The translations under genes and the position numbers were made by a program. From the NCBI GenBank assembly GCA_963974485.1, contig CAXBBS010000022.1, forward strand, positions 1 to 26,820: 26,820 nucleotides of DNA, read 5' to 3'. This document shows positions 1 to 8,415 of this stretch, in pieces (position 1 is the stretch's first letter; each line of letters begins with the position of its first letter). The notes below the pieces were generated by a model. The model worked only from the letters and a program-made list of their open reading frames with translations, ran no database searches and was not told the origin of the DNA. This DNA is from JAALKW01 sp963974485. Lineage in GTDB: Bacteria; Pseudomonadota; Gammaproteobacteria; Legionellales; Legionellaceae.

Positions 1-107
1 TAAATAGATCATCATGAATGATGAGATCGGCTATTATTTAGATGATCTTGCCCTGAACACCAGATAATATTATTATCGAAGGTGCGATATCTGCTCCTGA
101 AAATTGT

Positions 108-1325
108 TTGGATTTTGGAATCCGTCATAAAGAACAAATGGAATTAATATCTAAAGTTCAAGATAAGGTTCTTCAATTACAGGCCAGTGAAACTAGCTTT
201 AAGAATGATTGTTGCCCTAAATGTGCTGATGGTGTTTTAAAAAAGCATGGGTTTAACACCTCGTGGTTTTATGATGTATTCAGTGACCATCGAGTTATTT
301 TACCTCGAAGAAGATGTAATAAATGCAAACATGTTGCTACTAACACGGTGCAAGGCTTGCTTGGTCAATCATTATCTGGTGAGTTAATTAAAATTCAATC
401 CGAGCTTGGCGCCCAGTATAGTTATCGTGAAAGTGAGCGTCTTATTAATCGCTTTTCCAGCAAAAAACGTCGAATAAATAATCATGAAAAAATACATGCC
501 ACATCAGAACAAGTTGGCGAGTCTTTATCTAACTTAAATCAGGTTGCAGAAGAGATTTTGTCAGCCAAGGATGCTGACGAGCTTATTGTTCATGTTGATG
601 GAGGGCATATTAAGAGCACAGAAGAAAATCAACGAAGCTTTGAGGCCATGACATCCGTAGTGTATCAACCAAACGCAATAACACCCAATATTAAAAACAC
701 AAGAAATACGATAACCAGTAAGCACTGCGCTGCCTCAGCCATGTCTGATTCACAAGAGCAGATGAAGCGGCGCACGATTATAGCCGCCTTAAAACAAGGA
801 ATGACCCCACAAACAAAAATCACGGCTTTATGTGATGGCGCTGATAACTGTTGGAATATTATTGATGCGCTTGAGCCTATGGCAAGTTCTATTGATAGGA
901 TCTTAGATTGGTTTCATTTGGGCATGAAACTACAAAATATTTCATTACCAGAATCATTAAAAACAAAATGAATGCGAATAAAATGGCACTTATGGCGAGG
1001 ACGTTCTGATCGGGCAATTAAACGGCTGGATGAGCTCATGCTATTATGTTCGGAAAAACCTGCTGAGAGACTTAATACATTAAAAGTATATATTTCAAAC
1101 AATGAATCTAAAATTATAAATTATCGTGAGCGTCAAAAACAGGGATTGCCTTTTACGAGTCATCTTGCTGAATCTACCGTTGAAAGCCTGATCAACCAAC
1201 GATGCAAAGGTCAGCAACATATGCGCTGGTCTCGAGAAGGATTGGATCCTATCTTACAAATTAGAGCAGCTCTTGCCAGCAACGATTGGGATCAAAACTG
1301 GAGAACAGTTATTGCTTCTATTTAA
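108..1325 (+). pseudogene. ISKra4-family transposase, interrupted by one in-frame stop
   Basis: Two open segments (108-971 and 972-1325) lie in the same frame and are separated only by a TGA at 969-971, so the damage is one nonsense codon. The first part has a CxxC pair (CCPKC) and CNKC, a zinc-binding-like N terminus, then a DDE-type core with VHVDGGH, CDGADNCW and DWFHLGMKLQ. The second part has the hallmark end AESTVESLINQRC followed by QHMRWSREG, typical of ISKra4-type transposases as I know the family. The frame is open upstream to position 57 with no ATG, GTG or TTG before the TTG at 108. That upstream stretch reads like a transposase N terminus, so the true start is probably lost as well. 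I could not define the terminal repeats of the element. Family assignment is from recognised motifs, not from a search. Confidence 0.8.
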
Positions 1326-1359
1326 TTAACGACAACCATATAAATTACACTTCCACCAT

Positions 1360-1388
1360 TTGAACCATCCCGTAATAATGCTTATAAT
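1360..1388 (+). promoter_or_regulatory. Sigma-70-type promoter of the four-helix membrane protein
   Basis: TTGAAC at 1360-1365 and a perfect TATAAT at 1383-1388 are separated by exactly 17 bp. Transcription would begin near 1395. This makes the ATG at 1395 unlikely as a start and favours the ATG at 1428, which has GAGGA eight to eleven bases upstream. Confidence 0.75.
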
Positions 1389-1427
1389 TGTAAAATGAGC
1401 AAAAAAAAATTGAGGAAAAGTTGTAAT

Positions 1428-2126
1428 ATGAAAACCCAACTATCAGTGAATGTAGAAAAAATAGAAGCCCTACACATAGCAGTAGCAACGACTCAGCAGT
1501 ACCCCCGTTCCCCTTACGACCTAGGATTGGGACCTGTAACGATGACAAGAACGACTGAAAATAGCAGGGCCTTTCGTAACGCACAAACTAGAGACGTATC
1601 TCAAGTTAGCTTTTTCTCTCAAATTACTAGCAGCTATAAGCTGCCTATTGAAAGCGGGGGCAGTTGGATACTAATTAATGCTCTGATCGTCGCTTCAAGT
1701 GCACTTGGCGCGCTTATACTTAAACTTGATGATCTTGGCAAGGTTGCCTTAGTCACTTCTGTAGGCGCACCTGTACTCACAACAATTACTGCTGTATTAG
1801 CAGCCTCTGGAAGCCAACTTGATAAATCAGATGATAGTGATAGTGATTGTTTATCTGTTCTTTTAATTTACAGCGCACTTATTCCAGCCTTAATGTCAGT
1901 TATCTGTCCCGGTCCTATTGGCCAGCTCATTCTCCACGATGAGCCAGATAAGGACATTAAAAATATTGCTCTTGTTGGTGCTTCAGTTGTCGGATCTTTA
2001 GTACTTGTATTTGCATACGCCCTTGGACGTTCTATAGTAAGCGCCGCGAAAAATAACAACTGTCTTTCAAGTAGTCCCCCGACCAACAACAACGAGAGCA
2101 CGTTGACTCCAGCATTTGATTATTAA
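1428..2126 (+). CDS. Unrecognised four-helix membrane protein
   Basis: I do not recognise this 232-residue protein. The start at 1428 is chosen because GAGGAAAA at 1412-1419 is well spaced from it and because the promoter would begin transcripts about at the alternative ATG at 1395. The first 70 residues are polar. Four hydrophobic segments follow: WILINALIVASSALGALIL, the stretch starting VALVTSVGAP, the stretch starting CLSVLLIYSALIPALMSV, and IALVGASVVGSLVLVFAYAL. An acidic Asp/Ser loop lies between the second and third helices, and the tail is Asn/Ser/Pro-rich. There is no N-terminal signal peptide. It stands alone with its own promoter between two transposon remnants. Small membrane proteins with soluble N-terminal parts are common among Legionella accessory genes and some are Dot/Icm substrates, but nothing here proves secretion. 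Confidence 0.7.
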   Translation: MKTQLSVNVEKIEALHIAVATTQQYPRSPYDLGLGPVTMTRTTENSRAFRNAQTRDVSQVSFFSQITSSYKLPIESGGSWILINALIVASSALGALILKLDDLGKVALVTSVGAPVLTTITAVLAASGSQLDKSDDSDSDCLSVLLIYSALIPALMSVICPGPIGQLILHDEPDKDIKNIALVGASVVGSLVLVFAYALGRSIVSAAKNNNCLSSSPPTNNNESTLTPAFDY

Positions 2127-2137
2127 GGGCTCTTCTG

Positions 2138-2779
2138 GGTTCTGTCGCAAAAAATCCTGAGTGCTGTTAAAGTTCAGGCATTTTAGGTTGACATGGATTA
2201 AGGATGATCAGTTTCAAATGGCGCCATTTTAAAAAAGATATTATTTTAATGCTGACTCGGTGGTACCTGGCTTATTCATTGAGTTACCGCGATATTGAAG
2301 AACTGGCGCTTGAGCGTGGGCTCAGCGTCGATCATTCCACTGTCAATCGTTGGGTTATTCGTTATTCACCTCAATTAGAAGAAGTTTTCCGAAAGCGCTC
2401 CAAGCGGCCTGTGGGTAGTTCATGGCGTATGGACGAAACTTACAGTGCGCCCATCCTTCGGAGATTACTGGAAGTAATAACCGAAGTATGCTGGGTGGTG
2501 TTTTCATGCAGATATTCGTTCGTCAAATTAAATATCTCAATAATATTGTTGAGCAGGACCATCGTTTTGTTAAGAAGATTACCAAGCCAATGAAAGGATT
2601 CAAATCATTTGAAGCTGCAGAAGCAACGCTATCCGGCATCGAATTACATCACATGCTTCGAAAACAACAACATGATCAGTCAGACAATCAAACTATTTTT
2701 GAGCAATTTAACGGGCTTGCAGCTTAACTACGCCTCAAAAACGCTGTTTGTAGCCTTTGAAATTTTTTGCGACAGAACC
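2138..2779 (+). mobile_element. IS6-family element, internally deleted (copy A)
   Basis: The element is bounded by perfect 18-bp terminal inverted repeats, GGTTCTGTCGCAAAAAAT at 2138-2155 and its reverse complement at 2762-2779. The GG(T/C)NCTGT-type end is typical of the IS6 family. The flanking 8-mers (2130-2137 and 2780-2787) do not match, so there is no target duplication. This suggests recombination with another copy or a deletion after insertion. The right flank falls inside an ISL3-type transposase. The element is shorter than the usual 0.8 kb or so of the family because the middle of its transposase is missing. Confidence 0.85.
2204..2727 (+). pseudogene. IS6-family transposase, internal deletion and frameshift
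   Basis: The N-terminal part (2204 to about 2445) reads WYLAYSLSYRDIEELALERG, then VDHSTVNRWVIRYSP and GSSWRMDETY, which is the IS6 helix-turn-helix followed by the first catalytic aspartate. The C-terminal part is read in another frame from about 2470 to 2727 and contains RQIKYLNNIVEQDHRFVKKI with the catalytic glutamate, then FEAAEATLSGIELHHMLRK. The stretch that normally joins them, which holds the second aspartate of the DDE triad, is missing. The enzyme cannot be functional. Confidence 0.85.
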
Positions 2780-2950
2780 AAATACAAACCCTATATTGCC
2801 AACTACTTTAAAAAGCGAAAAAACAGTGGTTTTGTTGAAGGTCTCAATAATAAAATTAAAGTGGCGAAAAGACGCTGCTACGGTTTCTTTAAAATTGAAA
2901 CCATTTTTCAACGCTTGTTTCTTGATTTTCAAGGGTTTGAAATTTATGCG
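2780..2950 (+). pseudogene. ISL3-type transposase, C-terminal remnant
   Basis: Directly after the IS6 right end the frame reads SGFVEGLNNKIKVAKRRCYG followed by FQRLFLDFQG. This is the conserved C-terminal signature of ISL3-family transposases. Everything upstream has been lost or displaced by the IS6 element. The frame stays open past the homologous part to 3055, where it overlaps the start of the next gene, but that tail looks like run-on. The fragment therefore supplies the upstream DNA of the 3036 gene. Confidence 0.75.
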
Positions 2951-3035
2951 GCCGATTTCTACAGATGCGCAGAAGAGCCAAAAAAGTACTATACTTCAAA
3001 ATACGATTGGGCTTATTTTTTACCAAGGGTGTTCT

Positions 3036-5603
3036 ATGAAGCATTCAGAGATTAAAGCGCGCATACAAGCATTATCAAATAACCCATCGGTATCTGAAGT
3101 TCGCACACTTCGAACCGATGTAGAAGAGGCTTGGAAGAGCTATATGCTTAATAAGCTTTCTATTGCTTTTCGGGATGATGCTGATGAGTCGCAGTGTTTA
3201 TCAAATGCTGAAGCGTTACTTCGAGATGTTTGGCTTCTTATTCAAGGCACCTCGGTGAGTTATACCGCCAGGCCTGATTCAGCATTAACGCATGTGTTAC
3301 TCGATATAGCCTCTTGGATAGCCGAGGCCCACAACCAAGCGTGGCGTACATCGATACAGGACGAATTAGCTACTCATCAAGAAGCCTGGTTTGAACTTGA
3401 ATCAAACTACTTAAATACAAAAGCAGATTGTATCAAGCATGTTCAAGGATTTTTAAAAGAACAGTGGACGTTTGATGCGAGCATGCCTAGGTTCTGGGCT
3501 TCAAACCCACCTTTAAATATGACAATTTTGGCCTGGTCTAAGCAGATCGAACAGCAAATTAACATGGTTCCGGGTCCTGATGATGTCTGGAGAACAAAAG
3601 TTATAAAACAACTTCATGAGTTAACGCGTGATACGCTTGCTACTGAAAAGCAGTATCAATTCGCTCGTCCGGAATTGGATGGGATATTACAGTCTCATTG
3701 GGGTGCAGACTCAGGAAAGGTCATGCCCGATGCTTATGATGCCAGCAACCCCAACATAAGCCTTCGTGCGCGCCTAGAAACAATTCATGAAAGCCTTCAA
3801 ATCGAGGGGAATTACAATGTCCTTAGCATACTTATGCCAGGTGTTTATCAAGGTGATACCGGTGATTTATCCGCCACGGATATTTTAAAAAACCATATTT
3901 TATCCGAGAGCGGAAAGTATCTTTACCCTGTATCGCTTATAGCGGACGTACGTCTTATCGACGAATTAGAAGCACAGCCTAATAACCCTAATTACGATGA
4001 TACACGGGGTCATGCAGACCAACAGATTAATCCAGAAGAATGGCAGCGCCTTATCACACATTCACCCCATACCGAAGCCGTAATGCAGGCTAAAGCTAAT
4101 TATCAAGCGTTAAGTACTCAGAATCATCATTTACTGGGCCAACTTACCACCTTAATTCATCAGCTGGCTTTAAACGATGCGCATGGCGGACGAGGAACGC
4201 AAGAAGATGCGGCAGGACAGGTTTACTCTGCATTGCTTCAGTTTAAAAATTATTACGAAACACTTCCTCAAGAAAAAATCTCAGAAATCCCTGGTAAAAT
4301 ACGGGAAGAAATAAATTTACTTTTGAATGTGGCTTTCAATCCAGAAAGCTCAGTTCGCACTGAAAATCCTATTCAAACTTGCATTGGCTCAAGGCGTGAA
4401 GCACTTTATGCGGCGATACTAGGTCATGACGCTCTGCTTGCTGGAATATCCATGGGAGACGATGCTCGCCAAAGGCTTATTGAAGAATTAAAAGAGGTTT
4501 TTAATAAAGCACACGATGAATTAAAACATGCACTCGATAATGATACTTACACAGGCAGGGATAATCTTGGTGTCACACCAGCTTTGCTGGAGAACTTGGG
4601 CATAACGGTTAAGATTGAATCTCTGGCCGACATAAACTTTATCGTGCAGGGGATGGAGGGACAGGATTTAGCTGATATTTTATCTCAAGATGATGTTCGT
4701 TCACAGATGATACAGCAATTCACAAAACTTGAAGCCCTTGTGATTCTTGCCATGGAAACGTCGAGTACAAAGCTACCCACCGTGTTTCATGCTTTAGAAG
4801 CGCGCGTTCACGAACTAGCTCAAACTCCGGAAGACTTGGCGGCACTCTTGATTAGCCTGCAAGTTGATAAAATTGAAATCATGCTCCAGATCATGAGCGA
4901 TAAATTTTCTGATACCATTGAATATGGCAGTCAGTTTGGAGCTGTACTTCGGCACCTCGCAGTCGAGCAACGTACAGTCGTTTATGAAGCCATGAAAGAT
5001 AAGCTTCCTGACATCATTCAATCTGGATGGGGACTTGATCTTGGATTTGCACTGAAATACTGCACGGTTGAGCAATGCACGGAAGTTATTGATATCATAA
5101 AGAATGATTTGTCCGACGTTTTTGAAAACGGAGATGAGTTTCAAGTAGCACTCAGTCAACTCACACCTGAGCAGCGCACGGTAGTTTATGAGGGTATGAA
5201 AGATAAGTTTTCTGATATTATTCACGATAGCCGTGAGTTTGGATCTGTACTCAGGTGTCTTACGCCTGAACAGTGCACAGCAGTTACTCTAACCATGCCT
5301 GGTATTATTAAATCTGTTGATGATTATCATGTCGTGGTTAAAAATTTCGATCCTGAGCAAGTTTTGGCCTTTTCTAATATTCTTATTTCGCAGGCCAGCG
5401 CAGCTAGTTGGGATGAGATGATTGAGTTTTTAGAAGGTGAAGGTATAAAGCGAACAGACATTCATAACACTGCTCTTGATATTGGTGGTCAAAAGCAAAA
5501 TCAAATGCGTGATGATTTAGCGACGATGCGAAGAGAGGTGGGTCAAAATGAGGCTAAAGAAGAAAGGAACGATGAAACACGGTTCTGTCGCAAAAAATCC
5601 TGA
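3036..5603 (+). CDS. Large repeat protein, possible Dot/Icm effector, 3' end replaced by IS6 DNA
   Basis: I do not recognise a named family. The ATG at 3036 has AAGGG at 3025-3029; the frame is open further upstream, but that part is a transposase shadow. The product is 855 residues, soluble, with no signal peptide or membrane segment. The N-terminal 590 residues are mostly helical-looking. From about residue 596 to 780 there are five to six degenerate repeats of about 33 residues with the pattern F..vL..Lt.eQrt.Vye.MkdKl.DII. The tail is charged and coiled-coil-like. The last seven residues (RFCRKKS) and the stop are encoded by the IS6 terminal repeat beginning at 5581, so the native C terminus is gone after residue 848. 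Intracellular Legionella carry many such repeat-rich Dot/Icm substrates. Their export signal is usually C-terminal, so this allele may no longer be exported. The effector role is inference. Confidence 0.7.
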   Translation: MKHSEIKARIQALSNNPSVSEVRTLRTDVEEAWKSYMLNKLSIAFRDDADESQCLSNAEALLRDVWLLIQGTSVSYTARPDSALTHVLLDIASWIAEAHNQAWRTSIQDELATHQEAWFELESNYLNTKADCIKHVQGFLKEQWTFDASMPRFWASNPPLNMTILAWSKQIEQQINMVPGPDDVWRTKVIKQLHELTRDTLATEKQYQFARPELDGILQSHWGADSGKVMPDAYDASNPNISLRARLETIHESLQIEGNYNVLSILMPGVYQGDTGDLSATDILKNHILSESGKYLYPVSLIADVRLIDELEAQPNNPNYDDTRGHADQQINPEEWQRLITHSPHTEAVMQAKANYQALSTQNHHLLGQLTTLIHQLALNDAHGGRGTQEDAAGQVYSALLQFKNYYETLPQEKISEIPGKIREEINLLLNVAFNPESSVRTENPIQTCIGSRREALYAAILGHDALLAGISMGDDARQRLIEELKEVFNKAHDELKHALDNDTYTGRDNLGVTPALLENLGITVKIESLADINFIVQGMEGQDLADILSQDDVRSQMIQQFTKLEALVILAMETSSTKLPTVFHALEARVHELAQTPEDLAALLISLQVDKIEIMLQIMSDKFSDTIEYGSQFGAVLRHLAVEQRTVVYEAMKDKLPDIIQSGWGLDLGFALKYCTVEQCTEVIDIIKNDLSDVFENGDEFQVALSQLTPEQRTVVYEGMKDKFSDIIHDSREFGSVLRCLTPEQCTAVTLTMPGIIKSVDDYHVVVKNFDPEQVLAFSNILISQASAASWDEMIEFLEGEGIKRTDIHNTALDIGGQKQNQMRDDLATMRREVGQNEAKEERNDETRFCRKKS

Positions 5604-5760
5604 GTGCTGTTAAAGTTCAGGCATTTTAGGTTGACATGGATTAAGGATGATCAGTTTCAAATGGCGCCATTTTAAAAAAGATATTATTTTAATGCTGACT
5701 CGGTGGTACCTGGCTTATTCATTGAGTTACCGCGATATTGAAGAACTGGCGCTTGAGCGT
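5581..5760 (+). mobile_element. IS6-family left-end fragment (copy B)
   Basis: These 180 bases match 2138-2317 of copy A base for base, beginning with the 18-bp terminal repeat and running into the transposase N terminus. They then stop abruptly at GAGCGT, followed by unrelated sequence starting AGTTAGGGG. No right end is present. The fragment ends the preceding repeat-protein gene. With copy A it gives a 180-bp direct repeat enclosing that gene. Confidence 0.9.
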
Positions 5761-5763
5761 AGT

Positions 5764-5837
5764 TAGGGGTCAAATCTATTTATAATGTTATTTAAGGGAG
5801 GGGGCTTTAAAGCTATTAAAAATAGATTTGACCCCTA
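5764..5837. repeat. Perfect 18-bp inverted repeat, REP-like hairpin
   Basis: TAGGGGTCAAATCTATTT at 5764-5781 is matched by its exact reverse complement at 5820-5837, with 38 bases between. The GGGGTCAAATCTA motif resembles REP-type or MITE ends associated with Y1 transposases in other gammaproteobacteria (from memory). It begins almost exactly where the IS6 fragment is broken, so it may have inserted there. A transcript could fold it into a strong stem, but there is no T-tract, so I do not call a terminator. Confidence 0.65.
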
Positions 5838-6120
5838 CTTATTTACGTATTTTATGATAAAAAAATAGGGGCTGAAAAAATGACACCCACCTTATCGATA
5901 GGGGGAAATGAAAATCTACCTATTATAGGGTATTTAGCCAGAAAAACATCCCAAATCTTTGGGTAGATATTGGGTACTTTTCCCGAAGTTTGGGCATATT
6001 TTGGGTGATTCTTGAGCCAACAAGAAACCACGAAAGACAACTTAATGAGCGAGATAATCGCCTTTAACAGCTTGATTTATAAGGGTTTGTGATAGTCTTT
6101 GGTGGTCGGTGGTGATTTAA
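5838..6120. other. Gene-free stretch, nothing recognised
   Basis: This AT-rich stretch lies between the inverted repeat and the first attachment-like site. It contains scattered CCCAAA/TTTGGG words around 5950-6010 and an open frame of 62 codons on the minus strand (5852-6040) that has no ribosome binding site and no family I recognise. I see no RNA gene or promoter that I would defend. Confidence 0.4.
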
Positions 6121-6166
6121 TTAATTGGTGGAGGCGGCGGGAATCGAACCCGCTACCATGGGTTTT
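6121..6166 (-). repeat. Attachment-like site 1: 3' end of tmRNA or tRNA gene
   Basis: On the minus strand positions 6153-6126 read GCGGG-TTCGATT-CCCGC, then CGCCTCC and ACCA. That is a perfect 5-bp T-stem with T-loop, an acceptor 3' strand, a discriminator A and an encoded CCA. U70 in the acceptor strand implies the G3-U70 pair of tmRNA and tRNA-Ala. The rest of the gene is absent, so this is not a working RNA gene. 3' ends of tmRNA are classic integration targets, and a Legionella Trb island has been reported at tmRNA as I recall. A related copy lies in the same orientation at 8526-8571. After the core, the copies keep weaker similarity (ATACCATCAAA and flanks) for about 40 bp. Confidence 0.75.
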
Positions 6167-6310
6167 GGTGGTGATCATGAAATACCATCAAATACCATGA
6201 AAACCCGCATAAAATCTGGGTGAAGTGGGGTCGTTAATGATGATGTCCAGTTGTCGTTGACCATCCTTAATTGTCAGCAAATAAGCCCGCAATAAACCCT
6301 TTTGTAATTG

Positions 6311-7126
6311 TTAAACAATAATAATGTCTTGAACTTCTGGCTGATAATATTCCGCTCCACCGGCTCTAATTTTCAGATTATCAAGCAAGTTTATGGATGT
6401 CGCCGTATGTGTATGACCGCATAAAACTAAAAATTGAATATTAGTATGTTTTTTCGCAGCTGTCATCAATACGTCACCTGTTGCCTTTGAAGCAAAAAAT
6501 GGTAACCAATCGTTATCGCTGGGGTGATCTTTGTGCCAGCTACATTCGGGAAAAGGTGGAACATGCGTAGCAATAATGACTTGTTTAATATTGGTGGCAA
6601 TAGCTTTTGCTAATGTTTGCTGAAGAATTTCGGCATCTTCATCAGCTAATTTCTGCATTTCATGTTTCAGTGCTGATTTGCTTAACAAAAACGCTTGGTA
6701 TAATTCGGCAATTAAACGGCTGTCATTCAAAGTAACCGAGCTATGATCAAAGTCCCCATAACGTGCGTCAGCCCAGCCATCGTGTCCGAGTAATACCGTG
6801 TCATCACTCAATGTTACGATTTCAGGTTTTCCAAGCCAAACTAACATATGATTTTGTTTACATAACGCATTAATTTTTTCACGGACATGCGTGACACGAC
6901 TACGATAGTAATCATGGTTCCCCAAGACAAAATAGATGGGTTTATCTGTATATTGATTAAACTCATTAAGTAATTCACATATATCTGTTGCTTCGGCAAT
7001 ATCTCCTGTAATTAAGATCTTGTCAGCACCCGTTTCTGTAACACGTTTGTAAAATTGTTCTCGTGCAGTCGTTTTTAAGAAATTGAGATGAATGTCAGTT
7101 ACCCAAGCTATTTTGTTGGTGTTCAT
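6311..7126 (-). CDS. Calcineurin-like metallophosphoesterase
   Basis: This is a 271-residue soluble protein of the calcineurin-like phosphoesterase superfamily. All five metal-binding motifs are present in order: D11-x-H13 (TDIHL), G41-D42, G69-N-H-D72 (LGNHDY), H188 (ATHVPPF) and G237-H-T-H240. An active two-metal phosphatase or phosphodiesterase is therefore expected, but the substrate cannot be read from sequence. It is the last gene of a three-gene operon. Its ATG directly follows the TAA of the nucleotidyltransferase gene (TAAATG), with AGGAGA just upstream inside that gene, so the two are translationally coupled. The tight link to a nucleotidyltransferase suggests it removes or processes the product of that enzyme, or acts on nucleic acid or a cyclic or linear nucleotide. 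Those roles are guesses. Confidence 0.9.
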   Translation of the reverse strand: MNTNKIAWVTDIHLNFLKTTAREQFYKRVTETGADKILITGDIAEATDICELLNEFNQYTDKPIYFVLGNHDYYRSRVTHVREKINALCKQNHMLVWLGKPEIVTLSDDTVLLGHDGWADARYGDFDHSSVTLNDSRLIAELYQAFLLSKSALKHEMQKLADEDAEILQQTLAKAIATNIKQVIIATHVPPFPECSWHKDHPSDNDWLPFFASKATGDVLMTAAKKHTNIQFLVLCGHTHTATSINLLDNLKIRAGGAEYYQPEVQDIIIV

Positions 7127-7837
7127 TTACTCTCCTAAAGCAATAATCGCCAGTATTCGTGATTTAACGATCTTTAGGCGGCCTTCAGATTGTTCAGAAT
7201 AGTTTAAGTGCCCAGGTAATGCTTGGATAAAGTGGATATTATTCATCAATGATGCGAATTCAAATCCAAGATACTGTTTTAGGTGAGCGGAGGTTAATGC
7301 GATGTCGGTTACAATTTCTGGCCGTCCATCAATCAGCGAGATAATATCCTCTAAGTCATGGCTTAGTAAAAAATCTTGTTTGCCACGGTCTTTGAAGGCT
7401 TCCAGTTTAGTTGCGATAAAGTAAGGTGCAGAAATAATTTTTACGCTCATGGTGTCTGTTATTTTTTGTTCAATCGCATGAGCTTGGGCATCTTTATACC
7501 ATCGATTAGAAAATCCCAGCACGCTTTTATCAATAGGCATGACATCAATCAAAACACCATCACAGTCCCAGCGGCATATCGGATGGTCGCCTAATAGCAT
7601 GTCTTTAAATCCTTTCTTACGTAGTTTTTCTGCAAGAACATAATAAGCCGACTGAGTTATCACATTAATGATGCAATCAACATCAATGGTAAACCGTACA
7701 TCAGGGGCAGCCTTATCGGTTATCAACAGCCCGGTGATGCAACCACCAACAAATGTGACGTCGTCGCATAGCTCTCCAAGGCGATGGGCTATAAGCGTAA
7801 GTGATTCAATATTACGTTGAGCAGAACTTTTATTCAT
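7127..7837 (-). CDS. AbiEii-like nucleotidyltransferase (possible toxin)
   Basis: This 236-residue protein has the nucleotidyltransferase fold signature. It shows G31-G32 (FVGGC), the metal-binding pair D52-x-D54 (TIDVDC), a third acidic residue D98 (VLIDVMP), and the AbiEii-type C-terminal motif ATKLEAFKDRGKQDF followed by SHDLEDIISLIDGR (about 142-172). AbiEii enzymes of AbiE abortive-infection and type IV toxin-antitoxin systems transfer nucleotides, in one case onto tRNA. This protein is shorter than AbiEii and lacks its usual GHR.S.DID block, so it is a divergent relative. The start overlaps the stop of the winged-helix gene (ATGAATAA) and its stop abuts the phosphoesterase start. That order (regulator, then transferase) matches AbiEi-AbiEii. 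A role as toxin is inference. Confidence 0.85.
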   Translation of the reverse strand: MNKSSAQRNIESLTLIAHRLGELCDDVTFVGGCITGLLITDKAAPDVRFTIDVDCIINVITQSAYYVLAEKLRKKGFKDMLLGDHPICRWDCDGVLIDVMPIDKSVLGFSNRWYKDAQAHAIEQKITDTMSVKIISAPYFIATKLEAFKDRGKQDFLLSHDLEDIISLIDGRPEIVTDIALTSAHLKQYLGFEFASLMNNIHFIQALPGHLNYSEQSEGRLKIVKSRILAIIALGE

Positions 7838-8387
7838 GTGGCATCGCTATGTTTGATTTTAGTATTTTAGATAATTTTTGAATGGCAATTTGTTTTTCAC
7901 GTGCTCGCCCAGAACGAATAGCATCAAGCAGTGCTAACATATCATAAAATAAAGGATCGGGGTGCTTAATCACAGCTTCAGGCACAGATGAATATAAAGG
8001 TTTTAGGGTTACACCACGCATTTCGCCTTCAGCGTATGGCCAAACAGGAACAGGATCATTTCCAGCGATAATGTCTTCATTGAGGATTGGGGCTGCATAA
8101 CTGGTGGGAACGCCACGGGCTATTTCACCTAATTTTGCAGGGAATATATATTTAAGGCCATGTACAAAAAATTCTTCACAGGCTTGAATAATGGGTTGTG
8201 GCTTGTTCGGTGGATGGTAGGGCGTTACTAAGCCTGCTGTGACCAGTCGCTTAAAGGCCATGTTAATTTGTGAAGGACTTAAGCAAAGCTCACGGGCAAG
8301 GGTATATTGAGACCAAGGTATTATTATCCTGCTATGAATCGCTAGAATTTTTGTTAAGATGACAATGTCTTGGGATTTGATACTCAT
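7830..8387 (-). CDS. Winged-helix regulator, AbiEi-like position (possible antitoxin)
   Basis: This protein has an N-terminal winged helix-turn-helix (about residues 5-60, with TLARELCLSPSQINMAFKRL) and a C-terminal domain of about 120 residues that I do not recognise. I place the start at 8387 (MSIKSQDIV), which has AAGTAGG nine bases upstream. The longer version from the ATG at 8414 has no ribosome binding site, and the promoter would begin transcripts at about that ATG. It is the first gene of the three-gene operon. A palindrome overlaps the -10 box, so autorepression is likely. By position and architecture it resembles AbiEi, the DNA-binding antitoxin of AbiE systems, but I see no convincing sequence match to the antitoxin domain. 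Confidence 0.75.
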   Translation of the reverse strand: MSIKSQDIVILTKILAIHSRIIIPWSQYTLARELCLSPSQINMAFKRLVTAGLVTPYHPPNKPQPIIQACEEFFVHGLKYIFPAKLGEIARGVPTSYAAPILNEDIIAGNDPVPVWPYAEGEMRGVTLKPLYSSVPEAVIKHPDPLFYDMLALLDAIRSGRAREKQIAIQKLSKILKSNIAMPHE

Positions 8388-8415
8388 GCTAGCAGGCCTA
8401 CTTAGTTGTTCCATG

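Noticed and set aside
42..107. Real N terminus of the ISKra4 transposase upstream of 108
   Set aside because: The frame is open from 57 and reads plausibly, but it has no usable start codon and a TGA at 54-56, so I note it as decayed rather than extend the gene.
2757..3035. Upstream extension of the large repeat protein
   Set aside because: This part runs through the IS6 right end and the ISL3 remnant in another frame; the ATG at 3036 has a ribosome binding site and the extension looks like a shadow.
4815..5225. Open frame of 136 codons opposite the repeat protein
   Set aside because: It is antisense to the periodic repeat region of the 3036 gene and has no start signals.
5852..6040. Open frame of 62 codons on the minus strand
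   Set aside because: No ribosome binding site, no promoter and no recognised family; base use does not resemble the nearby genes.
6121..6166. A functional tmRNA or tRNA gene
   Set aside because: Only the T-arm and the 3' acceptor strand are present; no 5' acceptor strand, D-arm, anticodon arm or tmRNA body precedes them in either copy.
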